From Pedobacter hiemivivus (GTDB lineage Bacteria; Bacteroidota; Bacteroidia; Sphingobacteriales; Sphingobacteriaceae): a DNA stretch of 64,000 bases. Below, one piece after another: positions 1 to 9,074 of this stretch. The notes under the pieces were generated by a model, which saw only the letters and a list, made by a program, of their open reading frames with translations, did no database searches and was not told the origin of the DNA. Numbering within the stretch: position 1 is the first letter of the stretch; each line of letters begins with the position of its first letter. A program made the position numbers and the translations under genes. The stretch is from NCBI RefSeq assembly GCF_004331685.1, contig NZ_SJSM01000001.1:120994-184993 (forward strand), written 5' to 3'.

Positions 1-278
1 CTGATAGCCATACCCAGTATTTTAGAAATAATGGCCCTCAACTAAGCTCCAAGGCAAAGTATGAACCTTTAGTCGTCGCTGCTGTAAGTCATAAGAAAAA
101 GTTTGCGAAGTATTTGAAAATGCATCAGGCAGGGCAAACGGATTACCTCAGCTTTTGCAAACATTGTGCAGAAACAGGAATCGATAGATGGATAGTGAAT
201 TTATCATTGATGACCTGCACTTATTATGATCAGAAAGATCAGCTCATCCTGACAGAATCGATCCCAGGACCCGAATAA
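1..278 (+). CDS. DUF1398 family protein, 3' part (truncated by window edge)
   Basis: The frame opens at base 3 and runs 91 codons to a TAA at 276-278; the 5' end lies outside the window. The C-terminal signature of the DUF1398 family (called 'phage envelope protein' in some databases; E. coli YbcV is a member) is visible: HQAGQTDYLSFCKHCAETG, then a W-I-V-N segment and MTCTYYD close to the end. The biochemical function of the family is not known. The gene ends cleanly, and the sequence after it turns AT-rich and non-coding on this strand. Assignment is by remembered family motifs and is fairly firm. Confidence 0.7.
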   Translation, partial: DSHTQYFRNNGPQLSSKAKYEPLVVAAVSHKKKFAKYLKMHQAGQTDYLSFCKHCAETGIDRWIVNLSLMTCTYYDQKDQLILTESIPGPE

Positions 279-385
279 AATTGATTTTAATATGCTGTAC
301 TCTCTAGTACAACATTACACTAAAAATACTGGATATTAAAGTTGGTGCTGATATGGCGATGTTAAGAAATAAAATCTTTTAAATA

Positions 386-667
386 TTAAACAATACTATG
401 CTTTTCAGATAAACAAGGTTCTGCGTAATTCAAAACTCCTGATTTTTCTAATTCAATTAGCTTATTCTGAACAGAAGTGTAGTCCAAGTTGAAAGGAACA
501 TCAATCACAAAGTATCCTTCATGGGCTTTCTCACTAGAACACCCTAAAGAATCAAACAACTCCCTAATATCATTAGTAATAGTTGTAGAATCTAATATGA
601 CAACTTGTACTGTAGAATTTCCAGAAGGCTCTATAAGGTTAACTAAAAGGAAACTTTCACCAGTTTT
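386..667 (-). pseudogene. DUF4265 protein, C-terminal remnant without start
   Basis: The minus strand carries 93 coding-like codons ending in TAA at 386-388. They match the C-terminal half of DUF4265 proteins: EPSGNSTVQVVILDS, then LFDSLGCSSEKAHEGYFVID, then a VPFNLDYTSV block and a terminal YAEPCLSE. An in-frame TAA sits immediately upstream (about 668-670). There is no ATG in the frame, and the N-terminal half of the family (WA..GxYxLxNIPF) is not found in the 80 bases before the next gene. I read this as a decayed 5'-truncated copy. The opposite-strand frame at 489-671 is its shadow. Expression is unlikely. Confidence 0.6.
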
Positions 668-746
668 TTAAATTTGTATAAAAATCCGGATAAATAAAAT
701 TTCAATTCTATTCCAAGGTTATATTGGGTTATGTTATATTTAGCTT

Positions 747-1445
747 ATGAAACCAAATATAACCAGCACATTACTAATAGGGCTACTATGTTTAACCAGC
801 TCTATATCCTTTGCACAAACTAAGGACTTATTCAATGGAAAAGATTTAACAGGATGGCATAGCGATGTCCCGGATAAAGACAAAAACCCTGATATAAAAC
901 CTTCATTTATTGTACGAAATAGCTTATTAGTTAGCTTGGGTGATCCGCGTGGCCACCTAATTACCGATGCAAACTATAAAAATTACAGATTAGAAGTTCA
1001 GTATCGTTTTTCGGCAAAACCAGGAAACTGTGGGGTATTGGTACATGCATCTACACCAAGGGCACTTTATGAGATGTTCCCAAAATCGATTGAAGTACAA
1101 ATGCAGCATAAAAATGCAGGTGATTTTTGGTGTATTGAAGAAGACATTACAGTACCTGACATGGAAGCCAGGCGGGGACCAAAAGAGAATTGGGGAATAA
1201 ATGGCAAGAAACAGCGCCGAATAAAAAAGCTAGTGGACAGTTTGGAAAAACCGCTTGGCGACTGGAATAAAATGGTAGTTGAATGTCTGGACGACCAGGT
1301 GAAAGTTTGGGTAAATGATAAACTAGCAAATCATGGCAGCAATTGCACCGCCCAAAGTGGACAAATCGCATTACAAGCAGAGGGTTCGGAAGTAGAATTT
1401 AGAAAAGTAATACTTAAACCGATTAAAAGATTAAGCAAAGACTAG
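747..1445 (+). CDS. Secreted DUF1080 (3-keto-disaccharide hydrolase-like) protein
   Basis: 232 residues with a signal peptide ending near residue 24 (LTSSISFAQ), so periplasmic or exported. The mature part starts with the DUF1080 hallmark LFNGKDLTGW (28-37), and further on has the family's FRLEVQYRF-like strand and a GNCGVLVH stretch. DUF1080 is a concanavalin-like jelly-roll fold; characterised members hydrolyse 3-keto-glycosides, but many act on unknown sugars. The gene stands alone: a non-coding stretch precedes it and the next gene is convergent 7 bases downstream. An AT-rich TATATTTA element lies about 10 bases before the ATG. Substrate unknown. Confidence 0.85.
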   Translation: MKPNITSTLLIGLLCLTSSISFAQTKDLFNGKDLTGWHSDVPDKDKNPDIKPSFIVRNSLLVSLGDPRGHLITDANYKNYRLEVQYRFSAKPGNCGVLVHASTPRALYEMFPKSIEVQMQHKNAGDFWCIEEDITVPDMEARRGPKENWGINGKKQRRIKKLVDSLEKPLGDWNKMVVECLDDQVKVWVNDKLANHGSNCTAQSGQIALQAEGSEVEFRKVILKPIKRLSKD

Positions 1446-1452
1446 TCTTTGC

Positions 1453-2448
1453 TTAATCTTCATTGGCTTTAATTTCACTTGGCAGGATTCCAAAATAACG
1501 CTTAAAAGCATCTGTAAGATGACTTTGATGGTTAAAACCAACAGCTGTAGCCACCTGCCCTACACTTCTTTTCTCCTCAAGGATGAGTCGACGAGCTTCT
1601 TCCATCCTTAACCGGGTTACATAACCATAAATGGTAGTTCCGTAGTATGCTTTAAAGCCCCGCTTCAGTTTAAACTCATTCAAGGTTATTTGTTTGGAAA
1701 GCTCTATAATTGTTGGCGGGTAGCTATACTCCGCATCAAGGATCTCCCTGGCATGTTCTATCTTTTTCAGATCATCTTGTTTGATCAGATATTTTTCAAC
1801 CTCAACCCCCGATTGCATTTGTTCAAGTTGTAACATCAACAATTCCAGAATCTTTGATTCGGTGTGCAATCTTTTTAGCTCACCTGTTCTTTTACATTCG
1901 CAAATATCATTAATGACTCTCTTCATTTCCGTTGTCACCGGAAGGTCCTTAGCTGCAAATGAGGTATATTTCCCCTTCAAAATTTCTTTTACAAAATCAG
2001 TATGTAATAAGGAATGTTGGTCTATCAGATGAAAATAATAGGCTTTAGACAACACCAATAAAAAATACTTATACTCTATATCAGGCAACATCTGATATTT
2101 TCCTTTTATAGAAGGAATGTAGCGGATGTTGTGACGACTACCTTCCCTACGACTACTTTTACTTTCCTTTTTCTCCGCATTCGGGTTTGTCCCATAAAAT
2201 ATGAATTGCGAAGTGATGGTTTCACCTTCCACTTCTGAAAGCACCTTGACACCAGTATTAAACTGCATGGTGGCATGAACAAGAAACAATCCACCAGCGC
2301 TAAGCTGGTAATTAACCAGCTTCTGCGCAGGCAGACTTTTAATGTTTACATTTTTTTCTGAAAGCGGCGTATTTGGCGTGTAATGTTCAGAAATTTCTTC
2401 GATAAACAACCAATCGTCCGAGCCTTCTATCTTAGATTTGATTTTCAT
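1453..2448 (-). CDS. AraC-family transcriptional regulator of the haem locus
   Basis: 331 residues. The C-terminal ~90 residues form a double helix-turn-helix of the AraC/XylS type, with the typical ending VGFNHQSHLTDAFKRYFG (second HTH, about 303-320). The N-terminal ~220 residues have no recognisable sugar-binding cupin and resemble the sensor part of PchR-type iron/siderophore regulators. Its start codon overlaps the stop of the haem oxygenase gene by one base, so the two are translationally coupled. Being last in a haem-uptake operon, it is a natural candidate for the operon's own regulator and for binding the direct repeats at 9075-9121. The effector (haem or biliverdin) is a guess. Confidence 0.85.
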   Translation of the reverse strand: MKIKSKIEGSDDWLFIEEISEHYTPNTPLSEKNVNIKSLPAQKLVNYQLSAGGLFLVHATMQFNTGVKVLSEVEGETITSQFIFYGTNPNAEKKESKSSRREGSRHNIRYIPSIKGKYQMLPDIEYKYFLLVLSKAYYFHLIDQHSLLHTDFVKEILKGKYTSFAAKDLPVTTEMKRVINDICECKRTGELKRLHTESKILELLMLQLEQMQSGVEVEKYLIKQDDLKKIEHAREILDAEYSYPPTIIELSKQITLNEFKLKRGFKAYYGTTIYGYVTRLRMEEARRLILEEKRSVGQVATAVGFNHQSHLTDAFKRYFGILPSEIKANED

Positions 2449-3008
2449 TAGGCAACGCTAACCTCGCCAAACACTTCTCCAAAATTGGAAAAAGTATCAT
2501 TTGCAGTTTTAATAGCAAGTGCTTCTTCAGCTTCGTTATTGGCTTGCGCGTTTAATACAGCTGTAAACTTACCCCACATCTGACCTGTAGCTTCACCATA
2601 ACCAGAGAAGAAAGAAACTCCTTTAGTGATGCCAAACTTCTCAAGCATTTTTACAATGATTGGTCCACCCATAATCGAACCTTCCATTACGTAAAGTGCG
2701 CCAAGCGCCTGTATCGTATTATTGATATCCGGAGCAGTTGCTTGTGGAAGTTCATCTACATTTGATCCCAGCGCTTCAATATCTTGTTTTAGGTAAGCCG
2801 AATTGCGACGTTCTGCATGATCAGGTAATAAATCTGTTGTTATATAAGGCGCAATAGCTTGTTCAACCTGATTAAAATAAACATAAAAATGTTTTAAAAA
2901 ATCAGCGTAGTCTGCATCGCTACGAATAGCTTTCATTTTTTGTACTACCTTTTTCTCAAGCGTAAGGTGAGCTTCTTTAGTGGCTTCTTTAATGTTGTTA
3001 CTTAACAT
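2448..3008 (-). CDS. Haem oxygenase (biliverdin-producing)
   Basis: 186 residues, the usual size for bacterial haem oxygenases. The proximal ligand position is filled by His14 in the motif KEAHLTLEKK. The distal helix carries YVMEGSIMGG (106-115), matching the conserved YxxEGSxxGG segment. The enzyme opens the haem ring to biliverdin, CO and free iron in the cytoplasm. No signal peptide. The gene sits between the outer-membrane haem-uptake genes and the AraC regulator, so it completes the route from captured haem to iron. A 219-bp gap separates it from the lipoprotein gene upstream, so a separate promoter there is possible. Confidence 0.88.
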   Translation of the reverse strand: MLSNNIKEATKEAHLTLEKKVVQKMKAIRSDADYADFLKHFYVYFNQVEQAIAPYITTDLLPDHAERRNSAYLKQDIEALGSNVDELPQATAPDINNTIQALGALYVMEGSIMGGPIIVKMLEKFGITKGVSFFSGYGEATGQMWGKFTAVLNAQANNEAEEALAIKTANDTFSNFGEVFGEVSVA

Positions 3009-3039
3009 GTGTTTGTATATTTTATGGTGTTAAATTAAA

Positions 3040-3165
3040 TTATTTAATTACAAATTTGGTACTACCTTTTGGCACAATTACATATTCGAACGTAAAAAAT
3101 GGCATAGGCGTGGTAAGGAGTAATAAGCTGCATATTTTAGCAGTTTTTGGTCTTAAATGATTCAT
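3040..3165 (-). pseudogene. HmuY-family lipoprotein, 3' remnant
   Basis: Reading leftwards to a TAA at 3040-3042, the frame ends FFTFEYVIVPKGSTKFVIK. This is nearly the same as the C-terminus of the HmuY-type protein encoded at 5163-5933 (FFTFEYVLVPKGSTKFEIK), including the preceding TTP. Upstream of about 27 matching residues the similarity fades into a short chimeric frame starting at an ATG (3163-3165), 41 codons in all. The rest of the gene is gone. It shows that the locus once had a third HmuY copy, or that a partial duplication of the tail occurred. It could still be translated as a 41-residue peptide, but nothing suggests a function. Confidence 0.75.
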
Positions 3166-3227
3166 AATAAATTAGTCTATTAAATATTGAATTGTTATTT
3201 CTTGTAGCTCTTTTGACTATTAAAATA

Positions 3228-4175
3228 TTACTCAACAACCTTAATGGGGAAACTCAAAAAATCCAGCTGACCATATCCAGCAGCATAATAGTCTGCGTCA
3301 GGGTAAAAATACCTGATCCTGTTACAATCCCCTAAAGGAAAATCCGCAGGGATTTCCAAGGTCAAACTGTTTGCTGTTGTGGACTTCAGAGTTATCGGAA
3401 TAAAGGTTTTTGTGATCGAATTATATAATACTACAGCATTGACCTTATCCAAATTTGCGCCACCTGTGATCGTGAACTGCCCATTTCTTTTAACTGTTGA
3501 AGCAACAGAGATTTCAGTTAGGACTACCGGCTTAGGATCTGCAATTACTTCAAAAGTATCCTTAAAAAGAACTGTTTTATTACCAGAAATTACCTTAACG
3601 CTTTGATAATTACCAATTGCAAAATCGGGATCCAAAATCACAGCAATAGGCGTGATCTTATTGATTTTAACAGGAATATCTTGTCCACTGGTGTTAACAA
3701 AGAACACCTTAGTTTTACCTTCTTCAACATCAAACAAATCACCACTTAACTGGGCCGTCTTATTTGATCTTAAAAATCTTTTATTTTTATAGATATCAGG
3801 CCCATAAAATGCGCTGATCATTGGTATAAGACTATTCACAATTGGCTTCAATTTGTAAGTCGTAACTGCTCCATTTTCGGCAGTCACAGTATAAGTTACC
3901 GACTCATTAAAGGATACTTTTGTGCCTGCCAGTGGTAAAATACTTGCTTTATCAGCAACTGTAATCGAAGGCGTAATTTCCTGAGGGACAGCCTGACCTA
4001 CTGGCCAGTATAAAATGATTTCATTGTTTTCAATTACAGCCTTTAATTGTGCTCCATTAGCATCTTTAACAGAAAATGCAAGTATATCAGTATACGGAAG
4101 GGCAGGATATTCTTTTTTACAAGCACTTAAGTTGAATAAAAAAAAGATGGAAATGTATAAATATATTGATTTCAT
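3228..4175 (-). CDS. Ig-like surface lipoprotein of the haem locus (A)
   Basis: 315 residues with a lipoprotein signal ending in lipobox LSAC (Cys19), so membrane-anchored and probably surface-exposed. Residues ~30-110 resemble the DUF5018-type beta-sandwich (pattern TYTVTAENGAVTTYKL at the domain end). Two further beta-rich segments follow; the last holds NGQFTITGGANLDKV, an IPT/TIG-like pattern. It is six bases downstream of a gene with the same three-part layout, and the two look like diverged paralogues. I do not recognise a named family. Its position between HmuY genes and haem oxygenase suggests an accessory role in haem or haemoprotein capture, which is inference. Confidence 0.7.
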   Translation of the reverse strand: MKSIYLYISIFFLFNLSACKKEYPALPYTDILAFSVKDANGAQLKAVIENNEIILYWPVGQAVPQEITPSITVADKASILPLAGTKVSFNESVTYTVTAENGAVTTYKLKPIVNSLIPMISAFYGPDIYKNKRFLRSNKTAQLSGDLFDVEEGKTKVFFVNTSGQDIPVKINKITPIAVILDPDFAIGNYQSVKVISGNKTVLFKDTFEVIADPKPVVLTEISVASTVKRNGQFTITGGANLDKVNAVVLYNSITKTFIPITLKSTTANSLTLEIPADFPLGDCNRIRYFYPDADYYAAGYGQLDFLSFPIKVVE

Positions 4176-4181
4176 TGTTTT

Positions 4182-5147
4182 CTATTTTGCGTTTACAGTT
4201 ATTGGCCAGAATGCATTTATAATTGGGAATCCCTCAAATAATATGGAAGGGTAATAGGTTCCCACTGGTACAGTCTCAGGAATCTTTACCGTAGCCAATG
4301 TTCTGGTATAGTCAAGAACAGGAAGTGAGACATCCTGTCCGGCGACCTTAATGGTTATCAATTTTAGGTCTTTAAATACAGGGCCGCTTGACTTTATGGT
4401 GAAAGTATCACCCTGTTTCGCAATTATAGAAACATAATCCACTTGAGGCAAGGTATATTCCAACTTAACCGGATATTTTAAATCTGTGGTCAATGATTGT
4501 ATTTTTACCCTTACTTTATAGAGTCCAGGATTAAGGGTCTGTGGTACGCCTACATAGCCAATAGAATATACCTTTTCGGTCGCACCCATCAACACAGTTA
4601 CGGCTGCTGGCCCATAACCAGTAACATATGACATTTCAGTCTCCGTATTGTCAGCTCCAACAAGAAATATTCTTATTTTGGTCGGATCAAGTGTATTAAA
4701 GTTGCCGGAAAAATTAATCATGTAATAACCTATGCCCCATACAACAGGTTTACTTTCAGTAGATACCTCATTCACCTTTAATGGTGAAATCTGCTGCATC
4801 TTTATCACTAACTTATAGGTTACGGTACTTTTATCAGCACCCGTCACGGTATAGGTTGTCTTGTCATCCAATACATCTACAGGTAGCACTTCACCTGAAA
4901 GTTTTGCTCCACTAGCCAACTTAATCTCTGGATCAATTACATCCAGATTATAATAAAATGGAAGGTATATTGTTATCGTTTTATCTGTTTCGTCTATTAT
5001 ACCGCTGATGCTGCCGTCTGACACCGGCACTTTGTACGCTATAATTTTACTATCGGACTGATGTGGCAGGTCCATAGTCTTTTTACAGCCAAATAAAACA
5101 GCTAAAGCAAATATTGCACAGCTAAAGGATTTTAATCTCGATTTCAT
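4182..5147 (-). CDS. Ig-like surface lipoprotein of the haem locus (B)
   Basis: 321 residues, lipobox LFGC with Cys21. The N-terminal third ends in TTYTVTGADKSTVTYKL, again DUF5018-like. The middle and C-terminal thirds are beta-rich, with GDTFTIKSSGPVFKDLK aligning to the GQFTITGGANLDKV region of the neighbour at 3228-4175, and VKIPETVPVGTYYP aligning to its LEIPADFPLGDCNR. The pair therefore arose by duplication and diverged strongly. It lies 15 bases downstream of the second HmuY gene in the same orientation and is almost certainly cotranscribed. Function unknown; a partner of the TonB receptor or HmuY is the simplest guess. Confidence 0.7.
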   Translation of the reverse strand: MKSRLKSFSCAIFALAVLFGCKKTMDLPHQSDSKIIAYKVPVSDGSISGIIDETDKTITIYLPFYYNLDVIDPEIKLASGAKLSGEVLPVDVLDDKTTYTVTGADKSTVTYKLVIKMQQISPLKVNEVSTESKPVVWGIGYYMINFSGNFNTLDPTKIRIFLVGADNTETEMSYVTGYGPAAVTVLMGATEKVYSIGYVGVPQTLNPGLYKVRVKIQSLTTDLKYPVKLEYTLPQVDYVSIIAKQGDTFTIKSSGPVFKDLKLITIKVAGQDVSLPVLDYTRTLATVKIPETVPVGTYYPSILFEGFPIINAFWPITVNAK

Positions 5148-5162
5148 TACTTGTCGTATATA

Positions 5163-5933
5163 TTATTTAATTTCAAATTTTGTGCTCCCTTTTGGTACCA
5201 GCACATATTCAAATGTGAAAAACATATGCGGTGTAGTTCTGAACCATTTATCAGGTGTAAAAGCATCCTTATAACAGCTGATCATTTTTACTTTCGCATA
5301 ATTCCCTTTGCCTGTCCGTACAACAATTGTTCTTGCCGAAAGCGTTGTTCCATTTGTCATAGTCATGGGAGCAGGAAGCGCATAAGCAACATGCTGCTTA
5401 TCAAAACTTGAATTACTCATCAAACCTCCACCAAAATCATAAAGATACCAGCCTGTACCAACACCGAAATCACCCTTTTCATCAGTCCCTATTATCGTTC
5501 CTTTTGTTTTAAACTGTGCGTCTGAAGGAACATCCACTACTTCATCAAAGGCTTTCTCAAGGATTAGAATACCACCAATTCCTGGACCACCATATCCTAG
5601 ATTAGAACCATCTGTACCGGAATTCCCAGCGATAAAACTATTGTAAAGCCCGTTAAAGCCCATATCCCATCTTGCTGTTTTAGCGTATTTTGCAGGTGCT
5701 TCGGCTTTAGTTTCCAAACTAAAATAAGCCGCAGCCTTTGTTTCTGTAGGGTTTTTATCATCAGTTTCAACAGCAAAATTTTCTACTCGATGAAGTTTAT
5801 AAAAAGGCACGCTGGCCGACTCTGGGGGTAACTCTTCGTCTGGTTTTGGTTCATTAGATTTAGAACAGGCGCCGAGCAGCATCACCGTAAACACGACAGC
5901 TGCGATTTTCGTTAGAAGTTGTTTTGTTTTCAT
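5163..5933 (-). CDS. hmuY: HmuY-family haem-binding lipoprotein (second copy)
   Basis: 256 residues, lipobox LGAC with Cys23. HmuY proteins are outer-membrane lipoproteins that bind haem, take it from host haemoproteins and pass it to a TonB receptor. Family features are visible: YFSLET (70-75), the RWDMGF core (88-93), NSGTDG (104-109) followed by a glycine-rich loop, and a C-terminal FFTFEYV strand. It is longer than the copy at 5949-6611 through a Pro/Glu-rich linker after the lipid anchor. Axial haem ligands cannot be assigned by eye. Gaps of 15 bases to both neighbours indicate one operon. Confidence 0.78.
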   Translation of the reverse strand: MKTKQLLTKIAAVVFTVMLLGACSKSNEPKPDEELPPESASVPFYKLHRVENFAVETDDKNPTETKAAAYFSLETKAEAPAKYAKTARWDMGFNGLYNSFIAGNSGTDGSNLGYGGPGIGGILILEKAFDEVVDVPSDAQFKTKGTIIGTDEKGDFGVGTGWYLYDFGGGLMSNSSFDKQHVAYALPAPMTMTNGTTLSARTIVVRTGKGNYAKVKMISCYKDAFTPDKWFRTTPHMFFTFEYVLVPKGSTKFEIK

Positions 5934-5948
5934 TATGTTATTTAATAA

Positions 5949-6611
5949 TTAATCTTTCGTACTTAAATTTCTGCTACCATCCTGCTGCACATAATACCTA
6001 AATGTGAAATAGGGAGCTGGCCAGTTCAGGTCACTCACTGTAGCGGGCGCACCTTTATACATGCTGATCAGTTGTAATTTTGCATATTGACCATCGGCAG
6101 TCTTTAAAACATAGGTTCTGTTTTTTACAGGTACAGCGATATGGGTGTTGAGTTCATAGAAGTACCAGCCATTGCCATTTCCGGGGTCCCATCCTACCGC
6201 ACTCACTCCATTTTTTTCAAATTCATCATCTGAGGGTGCTGTTTTTACAGCATCATAAGCTTGATTGACAACCACCATCGCAGCTTTTCCAGGGCCACCA
6301 AAACCATAACTCTGATCATTCGTGCCATTATTTACAGACACATAAGAATTGTATTCTTTGGCAAATGCGATGTCCCAGTCGGCGGTAAGCAGCTTACTTT
6401 TATCAACCTTATTACTTGTCTTTAAGCTGAAATAAAAAATCTCAAATGGTTTTGCACCACCTACTGTATTTCCTACATCCCCAGGCAAATCTTTGACAAT
6501 GGTACTTTTCCCATCTTCCAATTGTGGTTTAATTTCATCCTTAGTACAGGCACCAAAACTGATGGCAACTACCAGCATGACCATTCCTTGTATTAGTTTA
6601 CTCTTTTTCAT
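5949..6611 (-). CDS. hmuY: HmuY-family haem-binding lipoprotein (first copy)
   Basis: 220 residues, lipobox FGAC with Cys22. Same core as its neighbour: FYFSLKT (59-65), DWDIAF (78-83), NNGTNDQ (94-100), a GFGGPGKA loop, a WYFYELN strand and a terminal YFTFRYY strand. Identity to the second copy is moderate, so the duplication is old and ligand preference may differ. It is the gene directly after the TonB receptor (15-base gap), the usual HmuR-HmuY arrangement. Role: surface haem capture and hand-over to the receptor. Confidence 0.78.
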   Translation of the reverse strand: MKKSKLIQGMVMLVVAISFGACTKDEIKPQLEDGKSTIVKDLPGDVGNTVGGAKPFEIFYFSLKTSNKVDKSKLLTADWDIAFAKEYNSYVSVNNGTNDQSYGFGGPGKAAMVVVNQAYDAVKTAPSDDEFEKNGVSAVGWDPGNGNGWYFYELNTHIAVPVKNRTYVLKTADGQYAKLQLISMYKGAPATVSDLNWPAPYFTFRYYVQQDGSRNLSTKD

Positions 6612-6626
6612 ATCTTTTTTTTATGC

Positions 6627-8993
6627 TTAATCTTTAAAAAATCGCCAGCTAATACCTGCGACTATAGCTCGCCCCTGTTGTACAGGCATCAACTGATCCC
6701 GATAGTTCATCAGGTTATCTGCTGTAAGCTGTAACTGTAAATGCTTTTTATAAAATGTTTTCTGTACTGCAGCGTTCAAGAGAAAGAAACTCCGAACATA
6801 GGTATCATAGGGATCTAAAAAATTGTTGGCCTTATTATCTTCCATAAAACCGTATTTGCTCCTATAATTCACTCTAAATGTGCCTGTGATACCCGTCTTT
6901 TCATGTGCATAGCTAATTTTTAGATTAGCCATGTGACGCGACCTGTTATTTAACCCCACATAATCTTTACGTGTAGCACGTCTAACGTCATTGATATCAG
7001 TATCGTAAATAGATCCATACAAACCGGTACCGTTGTTTATGGAGTCGACCACACCTTTGTCTACCGCATAAAGCAACTGGTAACCGGCAGAGAGGTTTAA
7101 AGACTTCGTTGCCGACCAGCTTAAACCTATTTCTGTGCCCGTAGTGTATGCCCGGGCAATGTTTATGTACGAAAAGATCTGCTGATTGTTGGTTTTAACT
7201 GCAACCAATTCTGAGTTGATAAAGTCTTTCATATCATTATAAAATACATTAACATCCAGCTTTAAACTTGTAAAAGGATTATAGTTAAAGCCCCCGCTAT
7301 AAGAAACAGAACGTTCAGGTCTTAAATTGCCTATATTTTTAGCGATCGGCAATACACTCATGATCTGTCCTGCATCCTGCAGCAGCTTCAATTCTCGTTC
7401 AAACTCCGCCGATCCCAGCACTGTATAACCTGTTTGCAGGTTTGTAAACACAAGATATAATTGTTGGAAATTTGGGGTTTTAAAACCCGTCCCAACTGCT
7501 GCTTTTAGTGTAAGTTTTTCATTCAAATTATATTGCAATCCCAGGCTTGGATTTAATTTAGCGCCATATTTATCATGGTAATCATATCTTGCACCAGCAG
7601 TAACAGACAGCTGATCAGCTGCCTGCCAGCTGGCCTGAGCGTAACCGAAGTAATTTGCCATATTTTTATGGCCTCTATAAGCCGTATTGTCTAACACTTC
7701 ATAAGCCGTCCCTGCTCCACCGGTAAGTTCAAGCACATCAGAGAAACGTTGGGTAGCCTGAACCTCTGCACGATGCAGATATTGCTCAAACCGATTTCCA
7801 GGTATCACGACGCCACTATTCAAATCTGTAATGTTCTGTGCGGTTTGATAACGTGTTAAATAGTATTGACTCTTTAGTCTAAGTCCATTATTGAAGCTGT
7901 TATTTAAAGCAATGGAGCCATTTAAATCATGTTCATCTAATACATCTTTGCTCGGTTTCACCCCATAAGAAAGTTCATTTTCTGAATACCGGGTTACATA
8001 TCTCCCATTAAAATTCAAAGTACTTTTATCACTTAGTGAATACCTGGCCCTGCCTTGGAAAGCGAAACTATTAAACGGTGGTGCCGTTTTACCTTCATTT
8101 AGATAAGGATTGGCGTTGAAACCATCGGTACGGTAATAATTACCAGAAAAATAGGCCGATCCTCTTTTGCCTGCAAAAGGTGTTTCACCTTCTAAAGTGG
8201 CATCCAACATATTAAAACTGCCATAAGTTAATGCAGCCATACCTTGAGGATGTGTGATGTTTTTCCGGGTTACAATATTAACAACACCTGCCAGTGCCTC
8301 ACTTCCGAATAAGCAAGACGAAGCTCCTTTTATGATCTCTATGCGTTCTATGCTTGATACTGTAATCCGTGACAAATCAAAATTACCACTGTTACGACCT
8401 ACCATCGGTTGCCCATCGATCATAATCATGGTATAACCACTGCCAAAACCTTGCATTTGTAAGCCAACTGCTCTACTTCCAGCCCCTATATCACTCACAA
8501 TAGCCAGTCCCGTTTGCTCTTTTAAAACCTCATCCAACCTCCTGCTTCCCATCATTTCTATCTCTTTTCGCGAGATCACCTTACTGGGCATAGCGGTACG
8601 TGTCATGTCAATAAAATTATCTGGATTATGATGCGCAGCACTAACATTTACTTCGTTAAGCGCGTTGTCACCTTGCTTTAGTTTAATATGGAGATGCTGT
8701 ATTTTACCTTCTTCTATTGCTATATCACTAGCATACTTTTCGAAACCAATGGCCTTTATAGTTAAATTATAAGTACCTGCAAACAAATTATTGATAGTGA
8801 ATTTTCCATTACCATCTGTAACCGCTCTCTTATTATCCGGTTGTAGTACAACCGTAATCCCCGATATTGCCCTACCTTCTCCATCTGTAATTACCCCAGT
8901 CAGTCCGGTTTTAATACCAGTAGCGAAACCATAAATACTAAGTAGTAGAAATACGAGGCTAAGAGAATATTTTGAGGTTACTGAATTGTACAT
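6627..8993 (-). CDS. TonB-dependent haem receptor (HmuR-like)
   Basis: 788 residues. Signal peptide about 1-26, a carboxypeptidase-regulatory-like beta-sandwich (~29-115, starts GLTGVITDGEGRAISG), a plug domain with IERIEIIKGASSCLFGSEAL and VVNIVTRK, then a 22-strand barrel ending in a C-terminal aromatic (Trp-Arg-Phe-Phe-Lys-Asp). A GFKTPNF segment followed later by NLRPERS corresponds to the FRAP...NL region of haem receptors. First gene of the minus-strand haem operon, divergent from the ABC importer. Likely imports haem delivered by the HmuY proteins using TonB energy. Confidence 0.88.
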   Translation of the reverse strand: MYNSVTSKYSLSLVFLLLSIYGFATGIKTGLTGVITDGEGRAISGITVVLQPDNKRAVTDGNGKFTINNLFAGTYNLTIKAIGFEKYASDIAIEEGKIQHLHIKLKQGDNALNEVNVSAAHHNPDNFIDMTRTAMPSKVISRKEIEMMGSRRLDEVLKEQTGLAIVSDIGAGSRAVGLQMQGFGSGYTMIMIDGQPMVGRNSGNFDLSRITVSSIERIEIIKGASSCLFGSEALAGVVNIVTRKNITHPQGMAALTYGSFNMLDATLEGETPFAGKRGSAYFSGNYYRTDGFNANPYLNEGKTAPPFNSFAFQGRARYSLSDKSTLNFNGRYVTRYSENELSYGVKPSKDVLDEHDLNGSIALNNSFNNGLRLKSQYYLTRYQTAQNITDLNSGVVIPGNRFEQYLHRAEVQATQRFSDVLELTGGAGTAYEVLDNTAYRGHKNMANYFGYAQASWQAADQLSVTAGARYDYHDKYGAKLNPSLGLQYNLNEKLTLKAAVGTGFKTPNFQQLYLVFTNLQTGYTVLGSAEFERELKLLQDAGQIMSVLPIAKNIGNLRPERSVSYSGGFNYNPFTSLKLDVNVFYNDMKDFINSELVAVKTNNQQIFSYINIARAYTTGTEIGLSWSATKSLNLSAGYQLLYAVDKGVVDSINNGTGLYGSIYDTDINDVRRATRKDYVGLNNRSRHMANLKISYAHEKTGITGTFRVNYRSKYGFMEDNKANNFLDPYDTYVRSFFLLNAAVQKTFYKKHLQLQLTADNLMNYRDQLMPVQQGRAIVAGISWRFFKD

Positions 8994-9034
8994 TTATACT
9001 TAGTAGTTATTTTTAATCAATCTAAATAAGATTA

Positions 9035-9063
9035 CAAATATGCTTACATTTGCCAATAATCAA
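9035..9063 (-). promoter_or_regulatory. Candidate promoter of the haem receptor operon
   Basis: Read leftwards: TTG (9061-9063), 18 bp, CATATTTG (9035-9042), seven of eight matches to the Bacteroidota -7 element TAnnTTTG. It lies about 42 bases before the receptor ATG. The GGGATT boxes sit immediately upstream of the -33 element. The rest of the 353-bp divergent region is AT-rich, and no gene or riboswitch was seen in it. Confidence 0.45.
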
Positions 9064-9074
9064 GCAACGTGAGG

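Noticed and set aside
489..671. 60-codon plus-strand frame
   Set aside because: It is the complement of the DUF4265 remnant on the minus strand, which shows family motifs whereas the plus frame does not.
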